Assembly (NCBI RefSeq): GCF_900116225.1
Contig: NZ_FOZZ01000001.1
Location: forward strand, 310,001 to 374,000
Length of the DNA: 64,000 nt
Reading direction: 5' to 3'
Origin: Sphingobacterium wenxiniae
GTDB lineage: Bacteria > Bacteroidota > Bacteroidia > Sphingobacteriales > Sphingobacteriaceae
Shown here: in pieces, positions 45,664 to 56,200 of the stretch
How positions within the stretch are numbered: position 1 is the stretch's first letter
Layout of the letters: each line of letters opens with the position of its first letter
Made by a program: the position numbers and the translations under genes
Notes under the pieces: model-generated
The model's database searches: none
Told to the model about the DNA's origin: nothing
Seen by the model: only the letters and a program-made list of their open reading frames with translations

Positions 45664-46344
45664 TCAAACTTTTTGCAAAAAAGGGTCAATCTCCTTCAAA
45701 GCCTTTACTGTTTCGATAGGATCTGCCGCGTTGAATACAAATGATCCTGCCACCAACACATCAGCACCGGCTTGCAACAACTGAGCAGCATTGGTCGTAG
45801 TCACACCTCCATCAATCTCGATTAGCAAACCATCATTAACCCCCGATGCCAAGGCACGCAGTTCCCGAACTTTAGCATAAGTATGTTCGATGAATTTCTG
45901 TCCACCAAAACCCGGATTAACTGACATCAGACAGACTAAATCAATATCATGAATCACATCCTTCAGCAACTGTACCGAGGTATGTGGATTCAATGCCACT
46001 CCTGCTTTACAACCTAGTTCCTTAATCGCAGCAAGCGTGCGGTGCAAATGTGTGCAAGCTTCATAATGCACCGTAATCACTTCCGCCCCATTATCCTTAC
46101 AAGTTTTCAAATAACGATCTGGATCAACAATCATCAGATGCACATCTAACGGTTTTTGGGCATATTTGGCAATAGCACTCATAACGGGGAAGCCAAAGGA
46201 AATATTCGGCACAAACACACCGTCCATAATATCGATGTGAAACCAATCCGCTTCACTTTCATTGACCATCTGAATATCCTTTGCCAAGTTTGCAAAATCA
46301 GCGGCTAATACCGAGGGAGCGATTAAGTGTTTTGATGTAGACAT
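45664..46344 (-). CDS. rpe: Ribulose-phosphate 3-epimerase
   Basis: Interconverts ribulose 5-phosphate and xylulose 5-phosphate in the pentose phosphate pathway. From ATG 46344 the product has 226 residues. The TIM-barrel motifs are LIAPSVLAADFANL, WFHIDIMDGVFVPNISFG with the metal-binding His-Asp, PLDVHLMI, MSVNPGFGGQKF and LLIEIDGGV with catalytic Asp. Ten more codons upstream are open, but the ATG gives the family's usual start. It is divergent from the PgpH-like gene. Confidence 0.96.
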   Translation of the reverse strand: MSTSKHLIAPSVLAADFANLAKDIQMVNESEADWFHIDIMDGVFVPNISFGFPVMSAIAKYAQKPLDVHLMIVDPDRYLKTCKDNGAEVITVHYEACTHLHRTLAAIKELGCKAGVALNPHTSVQLLKDVIHDIDLVCLMSVNPGFGGQKFIEHTYAKVRELRALASGVNDGLLIEIDGGVTTTNAAQLLQAGADVLVAGSFVFNAADPIETVKALKEIDPFLQKV

Positions 46345-46513
46345 GTTTTTACTTTTTTTTGCAAAGATAAGCAAACTCTCAGTAAAGCGACCTAAATATG
46401 AGATAGGTATTTTTGTTCTGGCATAGGTCTTACCCTTGGATAAACATAAAATTACAATAGTAATTCCAGTATAAAAATAACTGTTAGCGACAGAGGAACG
46501 ACAAACAAATCAT

Positions 46514-46546
46514 TTTATATACAACCCTAATTATATTGTATATAAA
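46514..46546 (+). promoter_or_regulatory. Inverted repeat upstream of pgpH
   Basis: TTTATATACAA and TTGTATATAAA are perfect 11-bp arms separated by 11 bases, ending 54 bases before the GTG start at 46601. It could be an operator for the divergent rpe/pgpH promoters or a 5'-leader hairpin. No regulator can be assigned. Confidence 0.45.
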
Positions 46547-46600
46547 GGTGAATTTATGTAGGTTTGTTAGGTAAATTACATATCATTCTCAATTTAACAC

Positions 46601-48742
46601 GTGGCAAAACTTAAAATCAACTATACACAGAGCAAGTACCAGAATAACTCCGTTATTCTCAAGTTCGCCATGATCCTCCTGGCCATCATACTCATCTGTA
46701 TATTCCTCCCTAAGCAACCACGCTTTCAATACGAATTTCAGAAAGGAAAAGTGTGGAATCACGACAATCTGGTCTCTCCTTACAACTTTGCCATTCTAAA
46801 AACTCAGGAAGAGTTGATGCGCGACAGGGAACAAATTCTCAAAACTATACAGCCCATCTACAACCTAAACAGCAGTGTCAATAAAGAGCAAGTTGACCAA
46901 TTCAATACCGATATAGGTGAAAAATGGCAAATCTCTCATATGGATTCTATCCCGGGACAAGACATACAAACTTATCAGACTACGGGAAACACCTTACTAA
47001 ACTACATCTACAATCGAGGCATTATATCGCTGAACAATCGTTACCAAAATAAAGGTAACAATCCGGAACAGGTGGATCGCACACAGAGTCAATACAACTT
47101 TACGTTGATTCACGACAACATTGCCCAACAAAAGAATACCGCAGACATATTCACGATTGAAAGTGCGCATCAATATATTGATGAAACGCTGGCAAAAAAC
47201 AACAAGATTGATCGAAAGAAATGGCTGGCAGAAATTCTAAAAAACTATGTTACAGTAAACTACAGCTTCGACGAAAACCTCACCAATAAAATGGAGCAGA
47301 ATGCACTGGCAAATGTATCCACCACTCGAGGTGTTGTACAAAAAGGTGAACTGATAGCTGAAAAAGATAAGATCATCAATACCGAAACCTACCAAAAGCT
47401 GGAATCCCTACGAAGAATCTTTGAGGACGAAGCACGTATCAGTGGTAATCAGTTTCTGGTGCTTTTGGGGCAATTCATCATGATTTCGCTATGTGTATCC
47501 TTGTTGATGGTTTTTCTTTATTTCTTTCGCAGTTCTATCTACCAAAACAACAGACTGATTTTCATCATCATGATTGTTATCGTAGCGATGCTTGGCGTAT
47601 TATCCTGGGCTATCAAAATGAAGATACCAAGTCTTTATTATATTCCATACTGTAGCGTACCGATCATTTTCCGGGTATTGTTCGACACACGTGTGGCACT
47701 CAACATCCATTTGTTAATGGTCCTTATCTCCGCCCTATTCGTCCCGAACAGCTATGAATTCGTTTTCCTTCAGTTTATTGCCGGCATGGTCGCTATATAC
47801 AGCATCAAAACCTTGGTCAAACGCGAACAATTCCTGATTTCCTCCCTGATGATTTTAGCGACATATATTGTTGCTTATATCGGGCTAGCATTAACGAGAA
47901 ACGGTTCGTTCAATAATATTTACTGGACGGATATCGTTCCATTCGTTGTTTCGGTCGGTCTTACACTCCTTGCCTATCCACTTATCTATGCATTTGAACG
48001 CCTATTTGGCATCGTATCCGACCTTACACTGATGGAATTGACCAACAGTAATTCAAAACTTCTTCGAGAGCTCTCACTGAAAGCCCCTGGTACTTTCCAG
48101 CATTCGCTACAGGTAGCCAATCTTGCAGAAGCCGCCATCTACAAGATTGGAGGGAATCCGCTTTTGGTCCGAGCAGGTGCTTTGTACCACGACATCGGAA
48201 AAATGCTAAATCCGCTTTTCTTCATTGAAAACCAAAAAAGTGGATCTAATCCCCACGAGGAATTGACGCCAGAGCAATCGGCTCAAATCATCATTTCTCA
48301 TGTACACAAAGGGATTGAAATGGCAAAGAAGAACCAATTGCCTGAAGTAATCGTAGATTTTATCCGAACACATCACGGTACAACACGCGTAGACTATTTC
48401 TACAATATGTTCATCAAGAATAATCCTGATAAGCTCGTGGATGAAAGCATCTTCCGCTACCCGGGACCGGTACCTTTTTCCAAAGAAACTGCCGTGCTCA
48501 TGATGGCGGACTCTGTTGAAGCTGCATCCCGAGCTATGAAAGAACCTACTGAAGAATCCATCAACTCGTTAGTAGATAAAATCGTGGAATACAAGATTAC
48601 GCAACGACAGTTTACCAATTCCAACATTACAATGCGGGATATAACGGAGGTTTCTGATATCTTTAAGTCTATGTTGAAGAGTATTTATCATGTTCGAATT
48701 GACTATGATGTGAATAAAAAACCAGCGCCAGCCAACGGTTAA
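46601..48742 (+). CDS. pgpH: 7TM-HD (PgpH-type) phosphohydrolase, probable c-di-AMP phosphodiesterase
   Basis: The 713-residue membrane protein has an N-terminal membrane helix (FAMILLAIILICIFL), a large extracytoplasmic domain (about 40-280, 7TMR-HDED), seven membrane helices (about 285-485), and a cytoplasmic HD domain (about 490-700). The metal-binding HD pair is His530-Asp531 in LYHDIGKMLNP, preceded by TFQHSLQVANLAEAA and followed by IISHVHKG, FIRTHHGT and MMADSVEAASRA. PgpH in Firmicutes hydrolyses c-di-AMP, and Bacteroidota homologues are expected to do the same; no di-adenylate cyclase is in the window. The start is GTG 46601. Confidence 0.93.
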   Translation: MAKLKINYTQSKYQNNSVILKFAMILLAIILICIFLPKQPRFQYEFQKGKVWNHDNLVSPYNFAILKTQEELMRDREQILKTIQPIYNLNSSVNKEQVDQFNTDIGEKWQISHMDSIPGQDIQTYQTTGNTLLNYIYNRGIISLNNRYQNKGNNPEQVDRTQSQYNFTLIHDNIAQQKNTADIFTIESAHQYIDETLAKNNKIDRKKWLAEILKNYVTVNYSFDENLTNKMEQNALANVSTTRGVVQKGELIAEKDKIINTETYQKLESLRRIFEDEARISGNQFLVLLGQFIMISLCVSLLMVFLYFFRSSIYQNNRLIFIIMIVIVAMLGVLSWAIKMKIPSLYYIPYCSVPIIFRVLFDTRVALNIHLLMVLISALFVPNSYEFVFLQFIAGMVAIYSIKTLVKREQFLISSLMILATYIVAYIGLALTRNGSFNNIYWTDIVPFVVSVGLTLLAYPLIYAFERLFGIVSDLTLMELTNSNSKLLRELSLKAPGTFQHSLQVANLAEAAIYKIGGNPLLVRAGALYHDIGKMLNPLFFIENQKSGSNPHEELTPEQSAQIIISHVHKGIEMAKKNQLPEVIVDFIRTHHGTTRVDYFYNMFIKNNPDKLVDESIFRYPGPVPFSKETAVLMMADSVEAASRAMKEPTEESINSLVDKIVEYKITQRQFTNSNITMRDITEVSDIFKSMLKSIYHVRIDYDVNKKPAPANG

Positions 48743-48804
48743 ATAAAAAATCAAATTGACGCTCAATTGGTTATTTGTTTTTTCAGAAAAAACAGGTTTA
48801 AAGC

Positions 48805-48835
48805 TTTGGAGTTTGATTTTTTTGCGTTATGTTTG
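48805..48835 (+). promoter_or_regulatory. Bacteroidota promoter of tRNA-Ser
   Basis: TTTG at 48805-48808 (-33) and TATGTTTG at 48828-48835 (-7) are separated by 19 bp, the ideal spacing for the Bacteroidota primary sigma factor. The tRNA starts 14 bases after the -7 box. Confidence 0.85.
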
Positions 48836-48848
48836 CACTGTCAAAACC

Positions 48849-48936
<88 letters not shown>

Positions 48937-48946
48937 ACAGACATTG

Positions 48947-48976
48947 AAAAGTCCATCCAAAAGATGGACTTTTTTA
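48947..48976 (+). terminator. Terminator of tRNA-Ser
   Basis: GTCCATC pairs with GATGGAC across a 5-nt loop, extended by AAAA/TTTT and followed by a T-tract, 12 bases after the tRNA. Confidence 0.9.
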
Positions 48977-49041
48977 TTTCTATTATCCTGTACCGTTATT
49001 TCATTTTGGTCATGTGCAGAACATAGAGAAATTAAAGCCTA

Positions 49042-49085
49042 AACAAAAATAGGCTTCTGCAAATTTGCAGAAGCCTATTTTTGTT
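49042..49085 (-). terminator. Terminator of tRNA-Arg (44-bp perfect palindrome)
   Basis: A 44-base perfect inverted repeat with core AGGCTTCTGCAAA/TTTGCAGAAGCCT and flanking A- and T-tracts. It lies directly after the 3' end of tRNA-Arg on the minus strand. Confidence 0.92.
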
Positions 49086-49086
49086 G

Positions 49087-49160
49087 TGCACTCCAAGGGA
49101 GTCGAACCCCTAACCTTCTGATCCGTAGTCAGATGCTCTATCCAATTGAGCTAGGAGTGC
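49087..49160 (-). tRNA. tRNA-Arg(ACG)
   Basis: 74-nt tRNA on the minus strand. The acceptor GCACTCC pairs with GGAGTGC, D arm is GCTC..GAGC, the anticodon stem TCTGA/TCAGA holds loop CTACGGA with anticodon ACG (reads CGN after inosine editing), and the T arm is AGGGG/TTCGACT/CCCTT. CCA is not encoded. It is convergent with tRNA-Ser. Confidence 0.97.
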
Positions 49161-49326
49161 ATTTTTTCACCGCCACACCCCTGTGGTTGATTTTGGTGAT
49201 GCAAATATCGCCACTTTTTCTGATTTTCCAAATTATTTGCAAAAAAATTGAGGCTATAAAAACTATAATATCTATATTGTGTTGATTAAAAAACAATTAG
49301 AATAAAATATTTTTTTCACAAAGCAT

Positions 49327-50151
49327 ATGACAGAACGCTTAATCAAAAGCCACAAGATACGTATTGGAGATATCAGCATATCCTATCATATTAAGAAAGC
49401 ACAGACCAGTTCTACAAAGGTCATTCTTTTTCTCCATGGTTTTCCTTTCAATAAGAACATGTGGAGACAACAATTAGATGCTTTAGATGCGGACACGACA
49501 GGCATAGCTATTGATATTCGTGGACATGGCAATACTACCAGTGGCCACGGTTTCTTTTCCATTGATGTATTCGCTAAAGACCTCCGGGTTTTTATCGAAA
49601 AATTAGGAATAGAACAGGCTGTCCTTTGCGGTATATCTATGGGCGGTTACATAGCCCTGCGTGCGTATGAGCTTTTCCCGGAGAAAATAAACGGTTTAAT
49701 CCTTTGCGACACCCATAGTAAAGCTGATGATGACACGGCTAAGCAGAAACGTTTTGACAGCATCCAAGCTGTACTGAACCACGGCAGACGTCCTTTTTCC
49801 ATAGGTTTCATCGAGCGTGTTTTTTCCAAAGACAGCAAGGAAAATAATTCCGATGCCGTAGAACTAATTAAAAGTAGCATTCGTAGAAATAGCATAAATT
49901 CTATCTGTTCTACGCTACTGGCATTAGCTGCAAGGACAGACACTACAGCAGTATTGGAAAAAATACAAATTCCTACACTACTCATCCGTGGCAAGGAAGA
50001 TATCATCACAAATCACGAAGACATGGTACAATTATATAAAACCATTAAAGATGCTGAATTTGTGGAAATGGAAAGATGTGGACATCTGCCAAATTTGGAA
50101 AATCCCGAACATTTCAACAGGTTAATGTTAGAATTTTTGAAAAAACTTTAA
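49327..50151 (+). CDS. Alpha/beta-hydrolase
   Basis: A 274-residue cytoplasmic hydrolase with no signal peptide. Oxyanion motif LFLHGFPFNKNMW, nucleophile Ser104 in CGISMGGYIAL, acid Asp in LLIRGKEDIIT (about 222) and His in CGHLPNLE (about 256) form a complete triad. The pattern fits the 3-oxoadipate enol-lactonase/haloperoxidase-like group, but substrate cannot be told from sequence. It is monocistronic, with AT-rich upstream sequence. Confidence 0.92.
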   Translation: MTERLIKSHKIRIGDISISYHIKKAQTSSTKVILFLHGFPFNKNMWRQQLDALDADTTGIAIDIRGHGNTTSGHGFFSIDVFAKDLRVFIEKLGIEQAVLCGISMGGYIALRAYELFPEKINGLILCDTHSKADDDTAKQKRFDSIQAVLNHGRRPFSIGFIERVFSKDSKENNSDAVELIKSSIRRNSINSICSTLLALAARTDTTAVLEKIQIPTLLIRGKEDIITNHEDMVQLYKTIKDAEFVEMERCGHLPNLENPEHFNRLMLEFLKKL

Positions 50152-50286
50152 AGAAGAATATTCAAAATAAGCCTCCTTAAAACAAATTCTTGCCCTATGA
50201 CAAGCTATAGTAAACCTGCTTCATGTAACTTTGGGTATAATAAGTAACAGAAACAAAATTGTTTACCCTCTTAAGAAAGACACATT

Positions 50287-50730
50287 ATGGCAAAAGTACA
50301 TGCTTATCTAAATTTTAACGGAAACTGCGAAGCGGCGTTCCAATTTTACTTAACGGTTTTTGGCGGTTCTCTATTAGGCACACATCGTTACGGGGAGATG
50401 CCCGACGATCCGAGCTTCAGTATTGCAGAAGAGGATAAGGATAAAATCATGCATACCGCACTCATGATAAACAATGAATCTATGCTGATGGGATCCGATT
50501 GTATGGAAGCCTTTGGCCCAAAAGCTGTGTTTGGCACATCCAGTTATATTATGTTGGATACCGAAACCCCAGAAGAAGCACAAGAATTACATAAAAAGCT
50601 AAGTGCAAACGCCCGGAATATGGAAATGGAACTGGGAGAAACATTTTTCGCAGAACTCTATTCTTCTTTTATTGACCAGTTCGGCATTGCGTGGATGGTA
50701 CATTATGAAGGTGACAAAAAATTAGGATAA
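50287..50730 (+). CDS. VOC-family protein, PhnB-like
   Basis: A 147-residue protein of the vicinal-oxygen-chelate superfamily in the PhnB/3-demethylubiquinone-type arrangement. It starts VHAYLNFNGNCEAAFQFYLTVFGGSLLGTHRYGEMP and contains IMHTALMINNESMLMGSD and SSYIMLDTETPEEAQELHKKLSAN, with the closing DQFGIAWMVHYE. Metal ligands typical of glyoxalase are only partly present, so activity is uncertain. It follows the hydrolase by 135 bp; a distant terminator hairpin stands downstream. Confidence 0.92.
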   Translation: MAKVHAYLNFNGNCEAAFQFYLTVFGGSLLGTHRYGEMPDDPSFSIAEEDKDKIMHTALMINNESMLMGSDCMEAFGPKAVFGTSSYIMLDTETPEEAQELHKKLSANARNMEMELGETFFAELYSSFIDQFGIAWMVHYEGDKKLG

Positions 50731-50866
50731 ACAGTTATCATATATATAAAATTAACGATAACGAAACATAAATTCATCTTAAAAACAAATTCCATAAAAT
50801 ATGTTACAAAACTGAAAAATATTCAAGTAAAACCTTGATTTCGGATATGTAACCTCTCATATTTCT

Positions 50867-50912
50867 AAGAGTGCCTTCATTATTAACGTTTAATACACAA
50901 AGGCACTCTTTT
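50867..50912 (+). terminator. Hairpin terminator in the gap before the sensor kinase
   Basis: AAGAGTGCCTT pairs with AAGGCACTCTT across a 22-nt AT-rich loop, followed by TT and CCTTT. The T-tract is short. The rest of the 294-bp gap is AT-rich and shows nothing further. Confidence 0.7.
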
Positions 50913-51024
50913 CCTTTAACAAGAAGGAAATTTTCACACTTATAGTTATTTATTTTAATAATTTTTCTACTCTCCTCGATAAAATCCCTATTTTAGCTTA
51001 TAAAATTAAAATCAAATATTAATC

Positions 51025-53160
51025 GTGGAACACAACACAAAGAAAACATTCTTGCTTCGGAGATTGGTTATCGGTGCTATTATTTTATCTTTTGCCTATA
51101 TCAGTAGCATTTTCATATACCAATATGCCGAATATAACAAAGTAAAGGAACGAATATCCGCTGCTTATGCTTTGACACAAAGCCAGTCAACGACATTATA
51201 TTCCTTATTCTCAACATTCAGCGAAGCTGATAATCTTTTCCGCTTATACACTGTAGATTTTGATAAAAAAACCTTTACCTCTTACAAAGAAAAGCTGCAT
51301 ACTATCCGTATCTATATTGATTCACTCTCGGCTTTACCGATTGACGAAAACCCGCTTATCAACAGTCTCTCCGCCATGCAGGAAAAAGATTCTGTCGCAA
51401 ATGAATTTGCTTTACTAAAAAAGAGCGTGAGCGATCTCGTCTTTCTAGCCAACGACTCCTTAACAATGCTGGAAAGAACGCAACACTATAGTCCTAAACC
51501 GATTACCAAACAATCGGCAGATTCTGTTATCAACAATATCTTACGCGATACACTGTTCAGTCATGTAGATCAAGATACTATTGTGCGCAAGAAGCAAAGT
51601 CTGTTCAAACGCATCTTCAATGCTAAAAACGACACTTTGGTCGCTGCGTCAACCATTCAGAACTATAACACCAGCCAAATCGATCTTATCCATAAAAACA
51701 TTGAAATGCTGATTTCCAGACAGGAGCAAGCCCACAACAGAGACCTGAACCTGTTGCAATCCCGCTACAGGAACTTACAACAGAAAGAACGACAGCTCAT
51801 CCAGAGCAATTACAGACTTTTAGACAACTTAAAAATAGGAATCGACAACCTCAAATCCATAGATCGGGATAATATCAGTAAAGCCGAACAGGCTGCAATC
51901 ATCATGCATCAGGAAAATGCCCACAAATTTGGACAACAGCTGATAATTGCTCTTTCCATTATGCTTTTCATGATTCTATTTATCCTATATTACCAGAGGA
52001 ACGCGATTTCCTACGAAAAGAAATTGCAAGAGGAAAAAGCTTATGCCTCGCTCGTTGCTGAGGAAAAAACCAGTGTATTGGCAAATGTAAGCCATGAAGT
52101 GCGGTCCCCTATCAATTCACTTTTAGGAATTATCGAAATATTGAAAGACAAAGGCGACAAGCATATCATCGACCCGGAAATATTAGATTCTACTGCACAT
52201 GAGATAGCCGTCATCAACAGCACGGTAAACGATATCCTTAACCTTGGAAAGTTAGAAGTCGGTTCCCTGGAAATCAAAAATGAGTTTTTCTCGCCTTATA
52301 TTCTTCTAAAAGATATCATCGACTTGCACGCCTACCAAGCCAAGAAGAAAAACCTAATATTAACACATGAAATCAACATTCCTTCTGATTTCCAAATGGG
52401 TAGCAGCATATTTCGTATCCGCCAGATAGTGACCAATCTGGTAAGTAATGCTATCAAATATACGAACGAAGGTACTGTCAAACTACAGGCTGATATTGTC
52501 TCTCAGAACGGAAGTAACCAACTTCGCATAAGCGTTACCGATTCTGGAATAGGTATTGCCGAAGAGCACCAGAAGAATATTTTTAGACAGTATTACATGG
52601 CTGATTCCAAAACCAAAACAGGTGGTTTCGGATTAGGGCTTTATATTTCCAAACTATTGGCTGAGCAATTGAACGGAGATATCATCCTAAAAAGTAAACC
52701 GAACGAAGGTTCTACATTTATCTTAACGCTCCCGATACAAGAAAGCTCCTCCACTCCGATGGAAAGCACAACTTATACCTTGGCGGACCTGCCAGAAGAA
52801 TTAAACATTGTGCTGATCGATGACAACCGCATCAATATCCTTTATCTCAACCACCTATTCAAAGACATATCGCAGGTAAGATCTTTTGACAATGCTGCCG
52901 ATGCATTAGATTTCATTGCAATAAATCCGGTAAATATTGTTATCACTGACCTTTTAATGCCTGAGGTCAACGGCTGGGACGTACTCACACATATAAAAGG
53001 AAATCCAGCTACACAAGATATACAGGTATATGTGTTCACATCCGATGCACTTCTTTTGGACACACAAGAGGCAAAGCAACAGCCTTATAGTTTTGACGCT
53101 GTGCTCAGCAAACCTATTAATGAGCACCAATTAGTTAGCAAGGTATTGAAAAACGGTTAA
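51025..53160 (+). CDS. Hybrid sensor histidine kinase/response regulator
   Basis: The 711-residue protein has a first membrane helix at about 12-32 (LVIGAIILSFAYISSIFIYQY), a periplasmic helical sensor domain (about 35-300, with a coiled-coil-like Gln/Arg-rich end), a second membrane helix (about 305-325: LIIALSIMLFMILFILYY), HisKA with phospho-His357 in VSHEVRSPINSLL, HATPase with NLVSNAIKYTNEG, DSGIGI and GFGLGLYI, and a C-terminal receiver with Asp642 in VITDLLMPEVNG. No DNA-binding output domain is attached, so signal leaves through a phosphorelay to an unknown partner. Start is GTG 51025. The sensed signal is unknown. Confidence 0.94.
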   Translation: MEHNTKKTFLLRRLVIGAIILSFAYISSIFIYQYAEYNKVKERISAAYALTQSQSTTLYSLFSTFSEADNLFRLYTVDFDKKTFTSYKEKLHTIRIYIDSLSALPIDENPLINSLSAMQEKDSVANEFALLKKSVSDLVFLANDSLTMLERTQHYSPKPITKQSADSVINNILRDTLFSHVDQDTIVRKKQSLFKRIFNAKNDTLVAASTIQNYNTSQIDLIHKNIEMLISRQEQAHNRDLNLLQSRYRNLQQKERQLIQSNYRLLDNLKIGIDNLKSIDRDNISKAEQAAIIMHQENAHKFGQQLIIALSIMLFMILFILYYQRNAISYEKKLQEEKAYASLVAEEKTSVLANVSHEVRSPINSLLGIIEILKDKGDKHIIDPEILDSTAHEIAVINSTVNDILNLGKLEVGSLEIKNEFFSPYILLKDIIDLHAYQAKKKNLILTHEINIPSDFQMGSSIFRIRQIVTNLVSNAIKYTNEGTVKLQADIVSQNGSNQLRISVTDSGIGIAEEHQKNIFRQYYMADSKTKTGGFGLGLYISKLLAEQLNGDIILKSKPNEGSTFILTLPIQESSSTPMESTTYTLADLPEELNIVLIDDNRINILYLNHLFKDISQVRSFDNAADALDFIAINPVNIVITDLLMPEVNGWDVLTHIKGNPATQDIQVYVFTSDALLLDTQEAKQQPYSFDAVLSKPINEHQLVSKVLKNG

Positions 53161-53196
53161 AAAAAACGGGGAAGATTTTTGTCTTCCCCGTTTTTT
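53161..53196. terminator. Bidirectional terminator between kinase and RND genes
   Basis: AAAAAACGGGGAAGA pairs perfectly with TCTTCCCCGTTTTTT across a 6-nt loop, directly after the kinase stop and eight bases before the end of the convergent RND gene. Confidence 0.95.
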
Positions 53197-53204
53197 AAGC
53201 TATT

Positions 53205-56200
53205 CTAATGCTTCATATCCAGCTCATCAACGTAGTCTTCATTTTCTACATAATCAGCTGTTATCAGTTCCGCATAGTTTACTTTTTCTTTTCTACCGAA
53301 TCGTCTGCCTAAACCATCAAAAATTGAATACACAACCGGTACAACAATCAAGGTTAGGAACAAAGAGGACAACAAACCTCCAATGATGACAATCGCCAGA
53401 CCTCGGTTCATATCAGCGCCATCACCTGTCGCCAACGCGATAGGCACCATCCCGAATACCATCGCAATGGTAGTCATCAAAATCGGACGGAATCGTGCGT
53501 GGTTTGCTGCCACCAATGCATCATATGTATTTGCACCGGCATCTTTTTTATGGTTGGCAAAATCCACCAACATAATCGCATTCTTCGCTACAAGACCAAT
53601 CAACATGATAATCCCCAATATAGTGAAGATATTCAACGTTTGGTTGCCTAATGCTAAGAACAACAAGGCTCCGATAAACGACAGCGGAATAGAGAACAAT
53701 ACCACAAACGGCGTTACAAAGTTATCATACAACGCTACCATTACCAAGTATACCAAGATGATAGATGCTAACAACGCAACACCCAAGGTACCAAAACCTT
53801 CTTCTTGATTCTCCATATTACCACCCCATTTGTAAGAAACCCCAGGTTTTAATACCAAGCTATTGTCTGCGATCTTGTCTTTAATTGCTGTTTCCCATTC
53901 TGTTGCAACAGTACCCACAGGACGCCCCACTACTTGTGCTTGTACAGATACCGAAGGAGATTTATCACGACGCTCCAACAAAGTCGGGCCAGAAGTATAT
54001 GATACATCTGCAAATTGCTCCAATTTGATAGCCTGCCCCTGTTGATTGATAAATTTCAAGGTTTGGACATCGGTGATATTACCACGGCCGCCCTCATCGT
54101 AACGAATATTAATATCATACTCTGTATCACCAGCACGGAATTTTGTGTCGGTATTCCCCGAGAAAGCAGTCTGCATCGTCATACCGACCGTAGCCACGTT
54201 CAATCCTAAAGAGTTCATTTTATCACGGTCAACCTTCACACTGATTTCAGGATTACCATCTTCCGATGTCAAACGAATTTCTGAAGCACCAGAGATTCCT
54301 CTCAATATTTCGGAAAAATGCTGGGCCGTTTCCAATGCATCTTCCTGTGATGCACCGATAACAGTCATCATCAGTGGCGCCTGTTCAGCCCCCATGATAC
54401 CCATGTTTACCGTTTTCAACTTCGCACCCACCAAGACATTTTCCATTTCTCGTTTCAACTTAGCCGAATAAACCTCCGTGGATTCCTTTTGATTCTCGCC
54501 CGCTTTTCTAATAATATGAATCTCAGCCTTATACTTCGTTCCTGCTGTATTGATCATACCATCAGAGGCTTGCCCTACAGTGGTAATCATACGTTCGATA
54601 TCCGGTTTTTGGGACAGATGATTTTCAGCTTTCTGAACCATAAAGTTCGTTTGCTCCAAAGAGGCATCCTTATTCATCTCAATTTGCAGGTAGAACTCCC
54701 CTTTATCATTGCCCGGGAAGAAATCAGAACCGATATATCCTTTTCCTACCAGCATGAAAGAAGCAAACAACAGCACCAGCGACACCGCTAAGGTAATCAC
54801 CTTATTTACCCGGCTGCGCAACGACCATTTGAGTATGCCTGATATCCAATTGGTCAGCCCTGTCAATCCTGCCTCAAAACCGTACAATATCCTTCCGAAG
54901 AAAGTGTGTTTATTGATATGGGATAGTTTACCCATCCGTGAATATAACCATGGAACAACAGTGAAAGAAACTAAGAAAGACAATAGAGTCGATACCATCA
55001 CCGTCACACAGAACTGGCGAAGAATATCAGAAACCAAACCCGATGACATCGCTATAGGTAAGAATACCACTACGATAACCAAGGTAATTGCCGATACCGT
55101 AAAACCAATCTCTTTTGCTCCATCATATGCCGCTCTTACTTTGTTCTTACCCATCTCCATGTGGCGGTGAATATTTTCGATAACCACGATAGCATCATCC
55201 ACCAAAATACCCACAACCAGAGATAGCCCCAACAAAGACATTAAGTTTAGCGTATATCCCAACATATTCAAGAAGATAAATGTTGCGATCAAAGAAAGTG
55301 GAATAGCTACCACCGCAATAAAAGCATCACGCAAACTATGCAAGAAAAACAGCATGATAAATGCCACCAAAGCAATCGCAATCATCAAGTCATGGATAAC
55401 ATTGTCCGCAGCTCTAAGTGTATACTCCGTCGTATCATTCGCTACAGTAATATCAACACCATCGCCTTGATAATCTCTTTTAACGTCTTCAATCATGCCA
55501 CGCACCAATTCTGATACCGCAACCGCATTCGCATCGGATTGTTTAAAGACTTGCATCAAAACTGTATTTTGTCTATCAATACGTGCAATCTTCTCCACAT
55601 CCTTAATACCATCCTGCACATCGGCAACATCGCTCAGACGGACCATTACACCTTTAGGCGTAGTAATCGGTAAGTTACGCAATTCATCTAGCGTGGTGAA
55701 TTTACCAGACAGACGCAAAGTCGTTTGGTTGTCACGTGTCCGCACATTTCCTGTAGGGAAATCCAAATTAGAGGATGCGATAGTTTGCTGGATCTGCGTG
55801 ATAGAAAGTCCGTACCCTTCTGCTTTATCAGGATCAACGCTCACTTGAATTTCACGTTCTTCACCACCAATCATATCAACCTTTGCCACACCGTTAATAC
55901 GAGCGAAAACAGGTTGAATTTTTTGGTCCAGCAAGTCATACAAATCTTTCTCTGACAAATTCGATGTTACCGAAAGATTCATAATCGGCACATCATCCAA
56001 AGAGAATTTGGATAGCGCCGGTGTTTCCACATCATCGGGAAGCTCATTAACTACTGCGTTAATCTTACGCTGAGCATCAGTGAGCAGGAAGTTGACATCT
56101 GCCCCTGTATTAAGCTGAATCATAACTACAGAAACGGATTCCATAGATTTAGACTCAATTTTTTTGACACTTTCCAATGATGCAACAGCATCTTCAATTA

